Part shown: piece after piece, positions 35,889 through 44,129 of the stretch | Layout: each line of letters begins with the position of its first letter | Position numbering within the stretch: the first letter of the stretch is position 1 | Source: Sphingobacteriaceae bacterium | GTDB taxonomy: Bacteria > Bacteroidota > Bacteroidia > B-17B0 > Aurantibacillaceae | DNA: 64,000 bases | Direction of reading: 5' to 3' | Assembly (NCBI GenBank): GCA_016715905.1 | Contig: JADJXI010000017.1 | Span: 372,001 to 436,000, forward strand | Notes under the pieces: model-generated | The model's input: the letters and a program-made list of their open reading frames with translations, nothing else | Database searches by the model: none | What the model was told of the DNA's origin: nothing | Position numbers and translations under genes: made by a program

Positions 35889-37046
35889 TTACTCTACCCA
35901 GCTTTTATAATATACCCCATCATCAATTTGCATGGCCTCTTTAGTAACCTTAAGTGGCCTAAATGTATCTATCATTACAGCCAACTCAACGGTTTCTTTT
36001 TGTCCTATGCTTCTTTCCATGGCGCCGGGAGCAGGACCGTGAGGTATGCCTTTTGGATGTAAAGTTATGTGTCCGGGCTTGATATTATTGCGGCTCATAA
36101 AATCTCCGTCAACGTAATATAATACTTCATCACTGTCTATGTTGCTGTGGTTATAAGGTGCCGGCACGGCCTGTGGGTGATAATCATATAAGCGCGGACA
36201 AAAACTACAAACTACAAAAGTTGAAGTTTCAAAAGTTTGATGTACCGGAGGGGGCTGATGTACGCGGCCCGTTATGGGCTCAAAGTTATGAATAGAGAAG
36301 CCCCAAGGGAAATTATATCCGTCCCAGCCAATCACATCAAAAGGGTGTGTAGCATAAATGATTTCATGCAAGATGCCTTCTTTTTTAATTTTAATCAGAA
36401 AGTCTCCTTTTTTATCATGTGTTTCTAATTCGGTGGGCAATTTAAAATCACGCTCACAAAAAGGTGAATGTTCAAGCAATTGTCCTTGTGAATTTTTATA
36501 TCGCTTTGGCGTATAATAAGGTGCATAACTTTCACAGTATAATAATCTATTATCGCTGTTATCAAAGTGCATCTGATAAATCATGCCGCGCGGAATAATT
36601 AAATAATCACCACTCACAAATGAAATATTTCCCATAAAGGTTTTAAGCGTGCCACTTCCTTTATGAACAAAAATCATCTCGTCGGCATCGGCGTTTTTAT
36701 AAAAGTATTCGGTTTGACTTTTTTTAGGAGCCGCAAGCGCAATGTTACAGTCATTATTGAATAATAATATTTTACGACTCTCTAATACATCATCAGTAGG
36801 TTTTAATTCAAAACCCTTTAACAGCAAAGATTTAATATTATTTTCAATAGCTACTTCCGGAGCTAGGGAGTAACTTTTGATAATTTCTTTTACCTGAGTT
36901 GGTCGGTGCACATGATACAATAAAGACGACATGCCACTAAAACCTTCGGTGCCAAAAAGCTGTTCATAGTAATGTTGTTTATTATCGCTTTGAAAAACAA
37001 CATGTCTTTTTTGCGGGAATTTTCCAAGTTTATGGTAGATAGGCAT
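35889..37046 (-). CDS. hmgA: Homogentisate 1,2-dioxygenase
   Basis: 385 residues. HmgA opens the ring of homogentisate to maleylacetoacetate in tyrosine and phenylalanine breakdown, using a mononuclear iron. The cupin core is visible (EMIFVHKGSGTLKTFMGNISFVSGDYLIIPRGMIYQ). Downstream lies HNFEPITGRVHQPPPVHQTFE, with candidate iron ligands, then DEVLYYVDGDFMSR and HPKGIPHGP. The rest of the pathway (hpd, fahA, maiA) is not in the window. It lies 5 bases downstream of the lipoprotein gene, probably in one transcript from trhO. Confidence 0.95.
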   Translation of the reverse strand: MPIYHKLGKFPQKRHVVFQSDNKQHYYEQLFGTEGFSGMSSLLYHVHRPTQVKEIIKSYSLAPEVAIENNIKSLLLKGFELKPTDDVLESRKILLFNNDCNIALAAPKKSQTEYFYKNADADEMIFVHKGSGTLKTFMGNISFVSGDYLIIPRGMIYQMHFDNSDNRLLYCESYAPYYTPKRYKNSQGQLLEHSPFCERDFKLPTELETHDKKGDFLIKIKKEGILHEIIYATHPFDVIGWDGYNFPWGFSIHNFEPITGRVHQPPPVHQTFETSTFVVCSFCPRLYDYHPQAVPAPYNHSNIDSDEVLYYVDGDFMSRNNIKPGHITLHPKGIPHGPAPGAMERSIGQKETVELAVMIDTFRPLKVTKEAMQIDDGVYYKSWVE

Positions 37047-37051
37047 AGTTT

Positions 37052-37591
37052 TTATTTTATTATGGTGGCTTTAACATGCACCGTTTGATCTAAAATTAAA
37101 GTTTGTCCGTTTAAAGTACTGGCGTCAATTTCGAGTGCAACTCTAAATTGAATGCCGGGTTGAAAAATATATTCTTTAATGTTCACATCGTTTAAATCAA
37201 GCGCAATTGAGGTAATGCCGGAAGGGATGTTGTTTTTTGATGCAACTAACGTTTCGCTCATTCCCGATGCTTTTATATATATAGTAAGAGATTTTAAAAA
37301 ATCAAGATTGTCTGTTCCAACCGAAACATTAAACAGGGTTAGTTTAATGGATTCTACCAAACTTTGCGTTGTTTTGTTGGTTGCCAGATGACCGGCCGAT
37401 GCAGTTGGAATTTCAGGAGTTGTGAAATTTACAGGCGTGTTTAAACTAATGGTGTTAGATGGTACGGATACACTACTAGAATAATTGATGTCAAATTCAG
37501 TTATTTCATCAACCTCTTCTTTTGTTTTTTTACAACCATTAAAAACAAAAAGGACAAGAGTCAAGAAACATATGGTTAAGGTTTTATTCAT
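37052..37591 (-). CDS. Predicted lipoprotein of unknown function
   Basis: 179 residues if read from the ATG at 37591, which puts a lipobox (VFNGCKK) at the end of a short hydrophobic signal; an earlier ATG at 37615 adds eight residues and is less likely. After the acylated Cys there is an acidic segment and a beta-rich domain (LVESIKLTLFNVSVGTDNLDFLKSLTIYIKAS). No family is recognised. The start overlaps the trhO stop by 8 bases and hmgA follows, so it is carried in a mixed operon with no obvious pathway link. Confidence 0.75.
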   Translation of the reverse strand: MNKTLTICFLTLVLFVFNGCKKTKEEVDEITEFDINYSSSVSVPSNTISLNTPVNFTTPEIPTASAGHLATNKTTQSLVESIKLTLFNVSVGTDNLDFLKSLTIYIKASGMSETLVASKNNIPSGITSIALDLNDVNIKEYIFQPGIQFRVALEIDASTLNGQTLILDQTVHVKATIIK

Positions 37592-38660
37592 TTTTTGTAA
37601 ATAAAGATAAGTCATTTTTTAATATTTCCGCTAAATTCGGCCTTAATCGACTTTTATAAACGGATAAACATTCGGGACCATTTTTAATTCTTCCTTTTCT
37701 TAATTTTCTTTGTTCTTCAATAGGGAGTTGTGAAATGCGAACGCATTCGGGTGTGCAACAGCCTTTCATTTTTTCAGCGCACTGGTCGCATTGAATAAAT
37801 AATAAATGACAGTCGTCGTTTTTACAATTAACATGCGTATCACAATTTTGGCCGCACTGATGACATTTAGATAAAACATCGGAAGTAATCCTTTCGCCAA
37901 TACGCTCATCAAATACAAAATTTATCCCCTTGAATTTACTTTCCAGGTTTTGCTCTTTTACTTCTTTGGCATATTGAATGATTCCGCCTTTTAAATGATT
38001 TACATCCTTAAATCCTTTGTGTTTAAAATAAGCGCTGGCCTTTTCACAACGTATTCCTCCGGTGCAATACATTAACACCTTTTTATCTTCTTTACCTTTT
38101 AAATGCTCAATTACCAAGGGCAACTCCTCTCTGAAAGTGTCGGCATCGGGACAAAAAGCTTTTTCAAATCTACCCACTTCACTCTCATAATGATTTCTCA
38201 TATCAATTACTATGGTGTTTTCATCCTCTAAGGCTTTGTTAAATTCTATTGCGTTTAAATAGTTTCCGGTGTTTGATGGATTAAATGTTGGATCGTTTAT
38301 GCCATCGGCAACAATTTTTGGACGAACCTTTACAATTAATTTGTAAAACGATTTACCGTTACCGTCAACTGCGTGTTTAAAAGGCACGTCAGTAAAATAC
38401 GGAATAGCATATAGGTGTTTAACAAAATTATCCCAATGCTGGGCCGGCACACTCATTTGAGCGTTAATCCCCTCGTCGGCCAAATAAATTCGCCCGAAGC
38501 AACCTAAAGTTGTCCAGGCAATAAATAATTCATCCCGCAGTTTCTGAGGCATTTCAATGTTAACGTAACGATAAAACGAAATGGTTTTACGCTCAGTTTT
38601 TTCTTCTTTTAAACGCTGTTTTAAAACGTTTTTGTCTATACGATTTACTAATAATGACAT
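37584..38660 (-). CDS. trhO: tRNA uridine(34) hydroxylase (rhodanese family)
   Basis: 358 residues. TrhO (YceA) hydroxylates U34 in certain tRNAs, the first step towards 5-carboxymethoxyuridine-type modification. The N-terminal acylphosphatase-like domain (FYRYVNIEMPQKLRDEL ... LADEGINAQMSVP) is followed by a rhodanese domain with the active-site loop MYCTGGIRCEKA. A Cys-rich C-terminal zinc region follows (CHQCGQNC ... CKNDDC ... CDQCAEKMKGCCTPEC). It should form part of the tRNA wobble modification set that also includes mnmG in this window. It heads the run trhO-lipoprotein-hmgA. Confidence 0.94.
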   Translation of the reverse strand: MSLLVNRIDKNVLKQRLKEEKTERKTISFYRYVNIEMPQKLRDELFIAWTTLGCFGRIYLADEGINAQMSVPAQHWDNFVKHLYAIPYFTDVPFKHAVDGNGKSFYKLIVKVRPKIVADGINDPTFNPSNTGNYLNAIEFNKALEDENTIVIDMRNHYESEVGRFEKAFCPDADTFREELPLVIEHLKGKEDKKVLMYCTGGIRCEKASAYFKHKGFKDVNHLKGGIIQYAKEVKEQNLESKFKGINFVFDERIGERITSDVLSKCHQCGQNCDTHVNCKNDDCHLLFIQCDQCAEKMKGCCTPECVRISQLPIEEQRKLRKGRIKNGPECLSVYKSRLRPNLAEILKNDLSLFTKNE

Positions 38661-38749
38661 AATAGTTATAATTGCAGGTTATACTATTTATCTTTTGAGT
38701 TAAGTTTTGAATTACCGGGGTAATCATACAACAACTCAAAAATATTGTT

Positions 38750-38757
38750 TACGTTTG
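38750..38757 (+). promoter_or_regulatory. -7 promoter box for the threonine dehydrogenase gene
   Basis: TACGTTTG matches TAnnTTTG exactly and lies 34 bases before the ATG at 38792, giving a leader of about 30 bases. No TTG lies at the usual -33 spacing, so support comes from the -7 box only. Confidence 0.45.
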
Positions 38758-38791
38758 CAAAGGTACAAATTAGCATTCAAATTAAGGTATT

Positions 38792-39742
38792 ATGCAAGAA
38801 GAAAATCAAAAAATTTTGATTATCGGGGCAGGGGGCCAAATTGGCGTAGAACTAACTGCTAAACTTTCTGAATTATATGGAAGCAGCAATGTAATTGCTT
38901 CGGATTTAAAAAATTCAAACGCTTTTATGAATAACCCTTTTGAGGAACTGGATGTGTTGGATAGAAACAAACTTTTTGATATTGTTAAAAAGCATGGCAT
39001 TACTCAAATTTATCACTTGGCCGCTCTTTTATCTGCAACCGGTGAGCAGAATCCGATGTTTGCTTGGAAACTGAACATGGAAAGTTTATTTCATGTTTTA
39101 GATTTGGCCAAAGAAAAATACATTTCAAAAATATATTGGCCAAGTTCAATAGCTGTGTTTGGTCCAACAACGCCTGTGATCAACACGCCTCAATATACGG
39201 TTATGGAACCTTCAACAGTGTATGGAATCAGTAAACAAGCCGGAGAACGTTGGTGTGAGTGGTACAATAAAAAGTACGGGGTTGATGTCAGAAGCTTACG
39301 ATATCCGGGATTAATAGGGTGGAAAAGCGCACCGGGAGGAGGAACAACTGATTATGCAGTACATATTTTTCATGAAGCATTAAAAAACGGAACCTATGAG
39401 TGTTTCTTATCTGAGAATACCACTTTACCCATGATGCATATGGATGATGCCATCCGCGCAACAATTGAAATAATGCATGCCCCCTCAGAAAATATTAAAA
39501 TTAGGGGTAGTTATAACCTTTCAGGCATTAGTTTTAGCCCGAAAGAAATTGCACTGGAGATAAAAAAACACCTACCTTCGTTTAATATCACTTATAAGCC
39601 CGACTTCAGGCAAGCAATAGCTGATAGCTGGCCCAAGAGTATAAACGACGAACAAGCCAGGAAGGATTGGGGATGGAAAGAAAAATATGATTTAGCCGGG
39701 CTAACCGATAACATGTTGAGCAATCTTAAAAATAAAATATAA
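38792..39742 (+). CDS. SDR-type NAD-dependent L-threonine 3-dehydrogenase
   Basis: 316 residues of the extended SDR (epimerase-like) family. The NAD-binding loop is GAGGQIG, and the active site has SSIAVFGP with the YGISK (YxxxK) motif. The pattern LAALLSATGEQNP, WPSSIAVFGPTTP, and RYPGLIGWKSAPGGGTTDYAVHIFHEA matches the short threonine dehydrogenases known from flavobacteria, which oxidise L-threonine to 2-amino-3-ketobutyrate. The usual partner, kbl, is not in the window. A bidirectional terminator follows at 39747. Confidence 0.88.
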   Translation: MQEENQKILIIGAGGQIGVELTAKLSELYGSSNVIASDLKNSNAFMNNPFEELDVLDRNKLFDIVKKHGITQIYHLAALLSATGEQNPMFAWKLNMESLFHVLDLAKEKYISKIYWPSSIAVFGPTTPVINTPQYTVMEPSTVYGISKQAGERWCEWYNKKYGVDVRSLRYPGLIGWKSAPGGGTTDYAVHIFHEALKNGTYECFLSENTTLPMMHMDDAIRATIEIMHAPSENIKIRGSYNLSGISFSPKEIALEIKKHLPSFNITYKPDFRQAIADSWPKSINDEQARKDWGWKEKYDLAGLTDNMLSNLKNKI

Positions 39743-39746
39743 AAAC

Positions 39747-39778
39747 AAAAAGCCGTAAATTATTGTTCACGGCTTTTT
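39747..39778. terminator. Bidirectional terminator between the threonine dehydrogenase gene and mrp
   Basis: A perfect 10-base-pair stem, AAAAAGCCGT (39747-39756) with ACGGCTTTTT (39769-39778), around a 12-base loop. It lies between convergent genes and supplies A/T runs on both sides, so it can stop transcription from either direction. Confidence 0.85.
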
Positions 39779-39797
39779 CATTTTAATAAAATTAAGT

Positions 39798-40880
39798 TTA
39801 ACTAACCAAAACCTCTTTTGCGTTTTTAATGGCTATTTGTTGTGCTACATTTTGTGCTAATTCTGTAAATCGCGCCGCCTCTTCGGTATTTTCATTCAAC
39901 ACACTGGGTTTTCCTTCATCTGAAGATTCGCGTATGCTTTGAACTAAAGGCAACTGACCTAACAAAGGTAAATCTAACTCTTCGGCTAATTTTTTTACCC
40001 CATCTTTTCCAAAAATATAATATTTGTTTTGAGGAAGTTCCTCCGGCGTAAACCAAGCCATGTTTTCTACCAATCCTAAAATAGGAATGTTTAATGATTC
40101 TAATTGAAATAAGGCAATTCCTTTTCTTGCGTCGGATATGGCAACGTTCTGCGGAGTGCAGACAATCAATGCGCCGGTTAATGGAATCTGGCTACACAGG
40201 CTAATTTGAATGTCACCTGTACCGGGCGGCAGGTCAACTATTAAATAATCTAATTCTCCCCAAACTGTATCGTAAAATAATTGGGTAAGCGCTTTGGTGG
40301 CCATAGGGCCTCTTAACGCAACGGCTTGATTAGGGCCAGCTAAAAATCCAATAGAATTTATTTTTACCCCGTAGCTTTCAACCGGCGCCATCTTTTTTTG
40401 CCCATTAAATTCTCCGGGTCCGGGCGCATCATTTTCAACTCCAAACATGATGTGTTGCGAGGGGCCATAAATATCGGCATCCACAATTCCTACTTTTGCG
40501 CCTTGTTTTGTAAGTGCTAAAGCTAAATTTGCAGCAACCGTACTTTTACCCACACCACCTTTTCCGCTGGCTACCGCAATAATATTTTTTACATCTTTCA
40601 GCGTAGTTTCATCTTTTCCTTTTTTGGTAGTAACATTAGCGGTCATGTTTATTTTAACCTTTGCTTCTTTATCTACATAATGTAAAATCGCATTTACACA
40701 GGCATTGTGTATCATTTCTTTTAATGGACATGCAGGTGTAGTTAAAACCACAGTAAAGGAAACTTCTTTTCCATTCACAACAACATCTTTAATCATGTTA
40801 AGAGTTACCAGATCTTTTTTCAAATCCGGATCATCAACATATCTCAGCGCATCAATAACCTGTTCAGAAGTAATAGCCAT
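39798..40880 (-). CDS. mrp: Mrp/NBP35-family Fe-S cluster carrier ATPase
   Basis: 360 residues. An N-terminal MIP18/DUF59 domain (DALRYVDDPDLKKDLVTLNMIKDV ... TTPACPLKEMI) is fused to a ParA-like ATPase with the deviant Walker A GKGGVGKST, followed by VDADIYGPSQHIMFG and DYLIVDLPPGTGD. Members hold and pass on Fe-S clusters. The CxxC of many Mrp proteins is replaced in the segment ENMAWFTPEELPQNKYYIFG, a form common in this phylum. It is downstream of a mini-lipoprotein gene (18-base gap). Confidence 0.93.
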   Translation of the reverse strand: MAITSEQVIDALRYVDDPDLKKDLVTLNMIKDVVVNGKEVSFTVVLTTPACPLKEMIHNACVNAILHYVDKEAKVKINMTANVTTKKGKDETTLKDVKNIIAVASGKGGVGKSTVAANLALALTKQGAKVGIVDADIYGPSQHIMFGVENDAPGPGEFNGQKKMAPVESYGVKINSIGFLAGPNQAVALRGPMATKALTQLFYDTVWGELDYLIVDLPPGTGDIQISLCSQIPLTGALIVCTPQNVAISDARKGIALFQLESLNIPILGLVENMAWFTPEELPQNKYYIFGKDGVKKLAEELDLPLLGQLPLVQSIRESSDEGKPSVLNENTEEAARFTELAQNVAQQIAIKNAKEVLVS

Positions 40881-40898
40881 TCGAATTTGTTTTGTAAA

Positions 40899-41159
40899 TT
40901 ATTTAATACTTGAAGTTCCGGCACCTTGCTGCGGAGGTGCAGGGTTGTTTGAGGGTGTCGATGCCGGCTCACCCAACATCATGGTTTGGGTTGTAACTGG
41001 CATTTTAGCCTCATCCAATGCTGTGCGAATAAGATTAGCCATAGAGTCGGCAATAGTTTTTGCTCGGGAATGCATCACCTCTCTGCTTTCAGCGGGCGGA
41101 CCACAAAAAGAAAAAATTATAGCTATAATAACTAAAAAAATAAATGAACTTTTTTTCAT
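40899..41159 (-). CDS. Small lipoprotein, CGPxAE type (copy 1)
   Basis: 86 residues. A short lysine-led signal peptide ends in a lipobox (IFSFCGPP). It is followed by AESREVMHSRAKTIADSMANLIRTALDEA and a Pro/Ala/Ser-rich tail. The segment after the Cys matches the neighbour at 41252 (CGPxAExxxxMxxRAKxxxDSxANxI), so the two are paralogues. It is likely a membrane-tethered short helix with a flexible tail. Function is unknown. It lies just upstream of mrp on the same strand. Confidence 0.72.
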   Translation of the reverse strand: MKKSSFIFLVIIAIIFSFCGPPAESREVMHSRAKTIADSMANLIRTALDEAKMPVTTQTMMLGEPASTPSNNPAPPQQGAGTSSIK

Positions 41160-41189
41160 AACGAATTAATCAGATAGCTAAAGTACATA

Positions 41190-41226
41190 AAAAACAGAAA
41201 AGCCCCATACCAAAGGTAATGGGGCT
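41190..41226 (-). terminator. Terminator of the second mini-lipoprotein gene
   Basis: A hairpin of AGCCCCAT and ATGGGGCT arms (41201-41226) with a further ACC/GGT pairing and one bulge. On the minus strand it is followed by a T-rich run (TTTTCTGTTTTTT). It separates the two lipoprotein genes into different transcripts. Confidence 0.78.
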
Positions 41227-41251
41227 AATCAGCTAACTAAACACAATTTTT

Positions 41252-41485
41252 TTAGTGTCCCGCTTCAGCAGCAGGAGCAGCTTCTGTAGATGCAGCAGCA
41301 GAATCAGTTGCAGGAGCAGCTTCTTCAGTTGGAGCAGCCATAGATTCAGAAATTGCATTTGCAATTGAATCAGTAACTTGTTTTGCACGCTCTTCCATTT
41401 TAGCTTTTTCTTCAGCAGATGGTCCGCAAGCAACAGTTGCAACAGCAAATAATGCTACTGCGATAATTGACATAACTTTTTTCAT
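41252..41485 (-). CDS. Small lipoprotein, CGPxAE type (copy 2)
   Basis: 77 residues. The signal peptide MKKVMSIIAVALFAVATVAC ends in a lipobox, and GPSAEEKAKMEERAKQVTDSIANAISESM follows. The tail is almost only Ala, Glu, Pro, Thr and Ser, ending AAPAAEAGH. The sequence after the Cys is paralogous to the gene at 40899. It has its own terminator and is divergent from the ECF sigma gene. Abundant small Bacteroidota lipoproteins look like this. Its role is unknown; a spacer or packing protein of the envelope is possible. Confidence 0.75.
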   Translation of the reverse strand: MKKVMSIIAVALFAVATVACGPSAEEKAKMEERAKQVTDSIANAISESMAAPTEEAAPATDSAAASTEAAPAAEAGH

Positions 41486-41663
41486 TGTAGGTTTGTTTTA
41501 ATTTTACGTTTATACCGCTTCCTTAAAAATGTAACCCCCTTTTTTCTTAGAAAAACAAAAACCACGAACTAACTACATGATTATCAGTACATTAAATTTG
41601 AATTATTTTTATAAAAAACCCATATAATCGTTGCAGTGTAGGAAATTATTGTATTAAAGAGGT

Positions 41664-41671
41664 TACCTTTG
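41664..41671 (+). promoter_or_regulatory. -7 promoter box for the ECF sigma gene
   Basis: TACCTTTG, a full match to TAnnTTTG, ends 6 bases before the ATG at 41678. This implies a leaderless mRNA and housekeeping-sigma control of the sigma/protease pair. No well-spaced -33 TTG is seen. Confidence 0.5.
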
Positions 41672-41677
41672 TTGTAC

Positions 41678-42283
41678 ATGAGTATTAACAGCAACAAAGG
41701 GCAAACATCAAAAGCTTACTCCCTATTAACCGACCAGCAAATTTTAGTTGGAATGCGGGAGGGAGATAGTGAAGTATTGAGCGCTTTGTATAAGAAACAT
41801 TATAATATCGTTCTTAAACTTGTTGTAAACAATAGCGGATCTTCTGATGAAGCCGCGGATATTTATCAGGAAAGCATTATCGTTTTATATGAAAATGCCT
41901 GTAAACCGGACTTTGAACTTAAATGCCAGCTGCAAACCTATATCTATTCCGTTGCTAAACGACTTTGGTTAAAACAACTGAAGAAAAAAGGAAAATCATT
42001 TTTAATGAAGGAAAACGATGAAAATAACATTGTAGATGTAAATGAGGATATATCCCTTCATATAAAAAAGGAAAATGATTTTATGCGAATTGAAAAAAGT
42101 CTTGAGGCATTAGGAGAACCATGCGCCACCTTAATTAAAGATTTTTATATTGATCAATTAACTATGGAAGAAATTGCGGAAAAGTTTGGTTATACCAATG
42201 CCGATAATGCTAAAAATCAAAAATATAAATGTTTACAGCGGTTAAAAAAATATTTTTTTGAAAACGAAGAGAAAGAAAATTAA
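41678..42283 (+). CDS. ECF-type RNA polymerase sigma factor
   Basis: About 201 residues from ATG 41678; two in-frame TTG codons just upstream overlap or follow the -7 box and are rejected. Region 2 is ILVGMREGDSEVLSALYKKHYNIVLKL ... DEAADIYQESIIVLYENA. Region 4 is less typical: LIKDFYIDQLTMEEIAEKFGYTNADNAKNQKYKCLQRLKKYF, a helix-turn-helix. The linker is longer and more charged than in most ECFs. The stop codon shares one base with the next gene's ATG (TAATG), coupling it to a membrane protein that combines an anti-sigma-like head with a trypsin-like protease. Target promoters are unknown. Confidence 0.9.
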   Translation: MSINSNKGQTSKAYSLLTDQQILVGMREGDSEVLSALYKKHYNIVLKLVVNNSGSSDEAADIYQESIIVLYENACKPDFELKCQLQTYIYSVAKRLWLKQLKKKGKSFLMKENDENNIVDVNEDISLHIKKENDFMRIEKSLEALGEPCATLIKDFYIDQLTMEEIAEKFGYTNADNAKNQKYKCLQRLKKYFFENEEKEN

Positions 42284-43359
42284 TGAGAAATAGCAACATA
42301 TTTGATAAGTATCTGCAGGGAAAACTCAACTCCGAAGAACAAGAACAGTTTGAAGAAAGATTACAGCATGATGAAATATTTTCTAAGGCTTTTCGCGAGC
42401 ACGCATCATTAATCAACACTTTAAAAAGTCACGGCAAATCAAAAATCTTTAAATCACTTTTAAAGTCTATTCACGAAAAGGAGTATGCCGGTCAAGCAAA
42501 AATAATTTCAATTCATCATCAGCCTGAAACATTTGGAAAAAGAGCAGGTCGTACGGCTATGGTGGCGGCCAGTGCCGCAATAATTGCAGTTTTAAGTACC
42601 ATAACAATATTGAGTACAGGTGGTTATTTTTTTAAGCAGCAAAGTAATCAAATTACAGAGCTGGGATTAAAGCTTAAAGCTACTAACGAGGGAATTGTTG
42701 AGGGCCTTACGCGTAACACACAAAAAACCACTTATGCACCTGCTAACTTAGAAGGAAGTGCATTTGCTTTAAATAACTCCGGTTACATTGTTACCAGCCT
42801 GCACATGATTAAAGGGGCAGATAGTGTTTTTGTAGAAAACAAATTAATATCTAGAACTAATACTAAAGTTTTATTTACCGACGCAAAATTAGATTTGGCC
42901 GTTTTAAAAATTGAAAGGCCCGAGGTTTTTGCTAATTGGCAAGTGCCATTTAATTTTTCGGAAAAAAACATTGAAGTAGGTGAAAAAGTATTTACACTTG
43001 GTTTCCCTCGTAAAGACATTGTGTATGGCGAGGGATCATTAAGCTCAAATTCGGGTTATAATAACGATACGTGTATGTATCAGGTTTCTATTCCGGTGAA
43101 TCCGGGTAATAGTGGTGGGCCACTATGTGATGAGAATGGAAATATAGTTGGTGTTATTCGTGGTAAAATTACCGGCGCGGAAGGAACAAGTTTTGCCATT
43201 AAATCAGCAAAAATTTTGCAGTCTATTCGTGAATTAAGCGCAGATACTATCATTATAAATTCAATAAAAAAATCCGGATTAAAAGGCATTAAAAGAGCCG
43301 AGCAGCTTAAACGAATGAACCCATACATTTTTAATGTATTGGTATATAAGGCCGAATAA
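42283..43359 (+). CDS. Membrane protein: anti-sigma-like cytoplasmic head fused to a trypsin-like (HtrA-type) protease
   Basis: 358 residues. The head (1-90) begins NSNIFDKYLQGKLNSEEQEQFEERL, like the N-termini of FecR-type and other anti-sigma factors in this phylum. One membrane helix (~91-116) leads to a periplasmic trypsin-like domain (~150-330) with an intact triad: His174 in VTSLHMIKG, Asp204 in DAKLDLAVLKI, Ser277 in NPGNSGGPL. No PDZ domain follows. The start overlaps the sigma stop by one base. The reading I favour is a sigma regulator whose periplasmic protease senses or processes an envelope signal; anti-sigma binding is inferred from position and head sequence. A plain membrane-bound Deg-like protease is the alternative. 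Confidence 0.8.
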   Translation: MRNSNIFDKYLQGKLNSEEQEQFEERLQHDEIFSKAFREHASLINTLKSHGKSKIFKSLLKSIHEKEYAGQAKIISIHHQPETFGKRAGRTAMVAASAAIIAVLSTITILSTGGYFFKQQSNQITELGLKLKATNEGIVEGLTRNTQKTTYAPANLEGSAFALNNSGYIVTSLHMIKGADSVFVENKLISRTNTKVLFTDAKLDLAVLKIERPEVFANWQVPFNFSEKNIEVGEKVFTLGFPRKDIVYGEGSLSSNSGYNNDTCMYQVSIPVNPGNSGGPLCDENGNIVGVIRGKITGAEGTSFAIKSAKILQSIRELSADTIIINSIKKSGLKGIKRAEQLKRMNPYIFNVLVYKAE

Positions 43360-43386
43360 TTTAGACGATTAAAATCAAATTTTAAC

Positions 43387-43412
43387 GTTCATTTATTTCC
43401 GACTAAATGAAC
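43387..43412. repeat. Perfect 9-bp inverted repeat
   Basis: GTTCATTTA (43387-43395) and TAAATGAAC (43404-43412) with an 8-base loop, 28 bases after the protease stop. There is no T-run, so a terminator is doubtful; it may be an operator or an RNA stem at the transcript end. Confidence 0.5.
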
Positions 43413-43600
43413 AATCCGGCACTCCTATAACTATCTGAAGCGTATAAAGTTAACAATTAATTAACGCTATTTCAACTAGATTATTAACCGGCCTTATTTG
43501 AAATAAATCCAGTTCTGGGCATTTAAGCTTTTCTGTTCGTCGAAAAAAATAAAGTTATTAACAGATTTCTCAGTACCTTTATAGTCCCAATTTTTTAACC

Positions 43601-44038
43601 ATGTTCGAAATTTTAAAACACTTTGAAAGTAAGTACGGAAGCCTGAAAAAGAAAGGTTTGCGCATTGAAGGATTATCAATGATTGATCCGAAAAGAAAAA
43701 AACACGTAATCATGGTTAGTAAGCCATTTATGTTTGACAATCGACAGCTTCCTAAAACCTATGAGGGTTTAGAAATTAAAGCAAAAATCGAAGGTCAATT
43801 ACCTAAAGAGTTTGCCATAAAAAAAGATGTTACCAAAAAGGAATATGTTTGGGCGCCTTTAAATTTTGAAAAATACGTTGATCGTTGCGGAGAGGATATA
43901 AAAAAGCAATTCGGAAATCCGGATATGACTCGTCAGGAAATGTTAGACGCTTTAGCGTTTGGAAGTTTTGAAGAGCATAAGAAAAAGAGTGTTCAAATGA
44001 TGAAAGATGGTAAAATCCCTCCTTTCAAAATGAATTAA
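43601..44038 (+). CDS. Conserved protein of unknown function
   Basis: 145 residues, basic, with no signal peptide or membrane helix. Notable stretches are RIEGLSMIDPKRKKHVIMVSKPFMFD, PKTYEGLEIKAKIEGQLPKEF and VDRCGEDIKKQFGNPDMTRQEMLDAL. I recognise no domain or catalytic motif. It is preceded by TACCTTTA, one base off the -7 consensus, about 27 bases before the ATG. It is a single gene ending at a bidirectional terminator. It reads as a real, cytoplasmic, probably nucleic-acid- or protein-binding gene, but that is a guess from charge only. Confidence 0.7.
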   Translation: MFEILKHFESKYGSLKKKGLRIEGLSMIDPKRKKHVIMVSKPFMFDNRQLPKTYEGLEIKAKIEGQLPKEFAIKKDVTKKEYVWAPLNFEKYVDRCGEDIKKQFGNPDMTRQEMLDALAFGSFEEHKKKSVQMMKDGKIPPFKMN

Positions 44039-44094
44039 AAATAGTAAGCTTCAATTGATTAATTAAGGGTTAGCAATTGTTTGCTTTGGTTCAG

Positions 44095-44123
44095 AAAATG
44101 CCGGTTAATTACCGGCATTTTTT
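44095..44123. terminator. Bidirectional terminator
   Basis: An 11-base-pair perfect stem, AAAATGCCGGT (44095-44105) with ACCGGCATTTT (44111-44121), around a TAATT loop, followed by more T. It lies between convergent genes. Confidence 0.85.
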
Positions 44124-44129
44124 GTGGTA

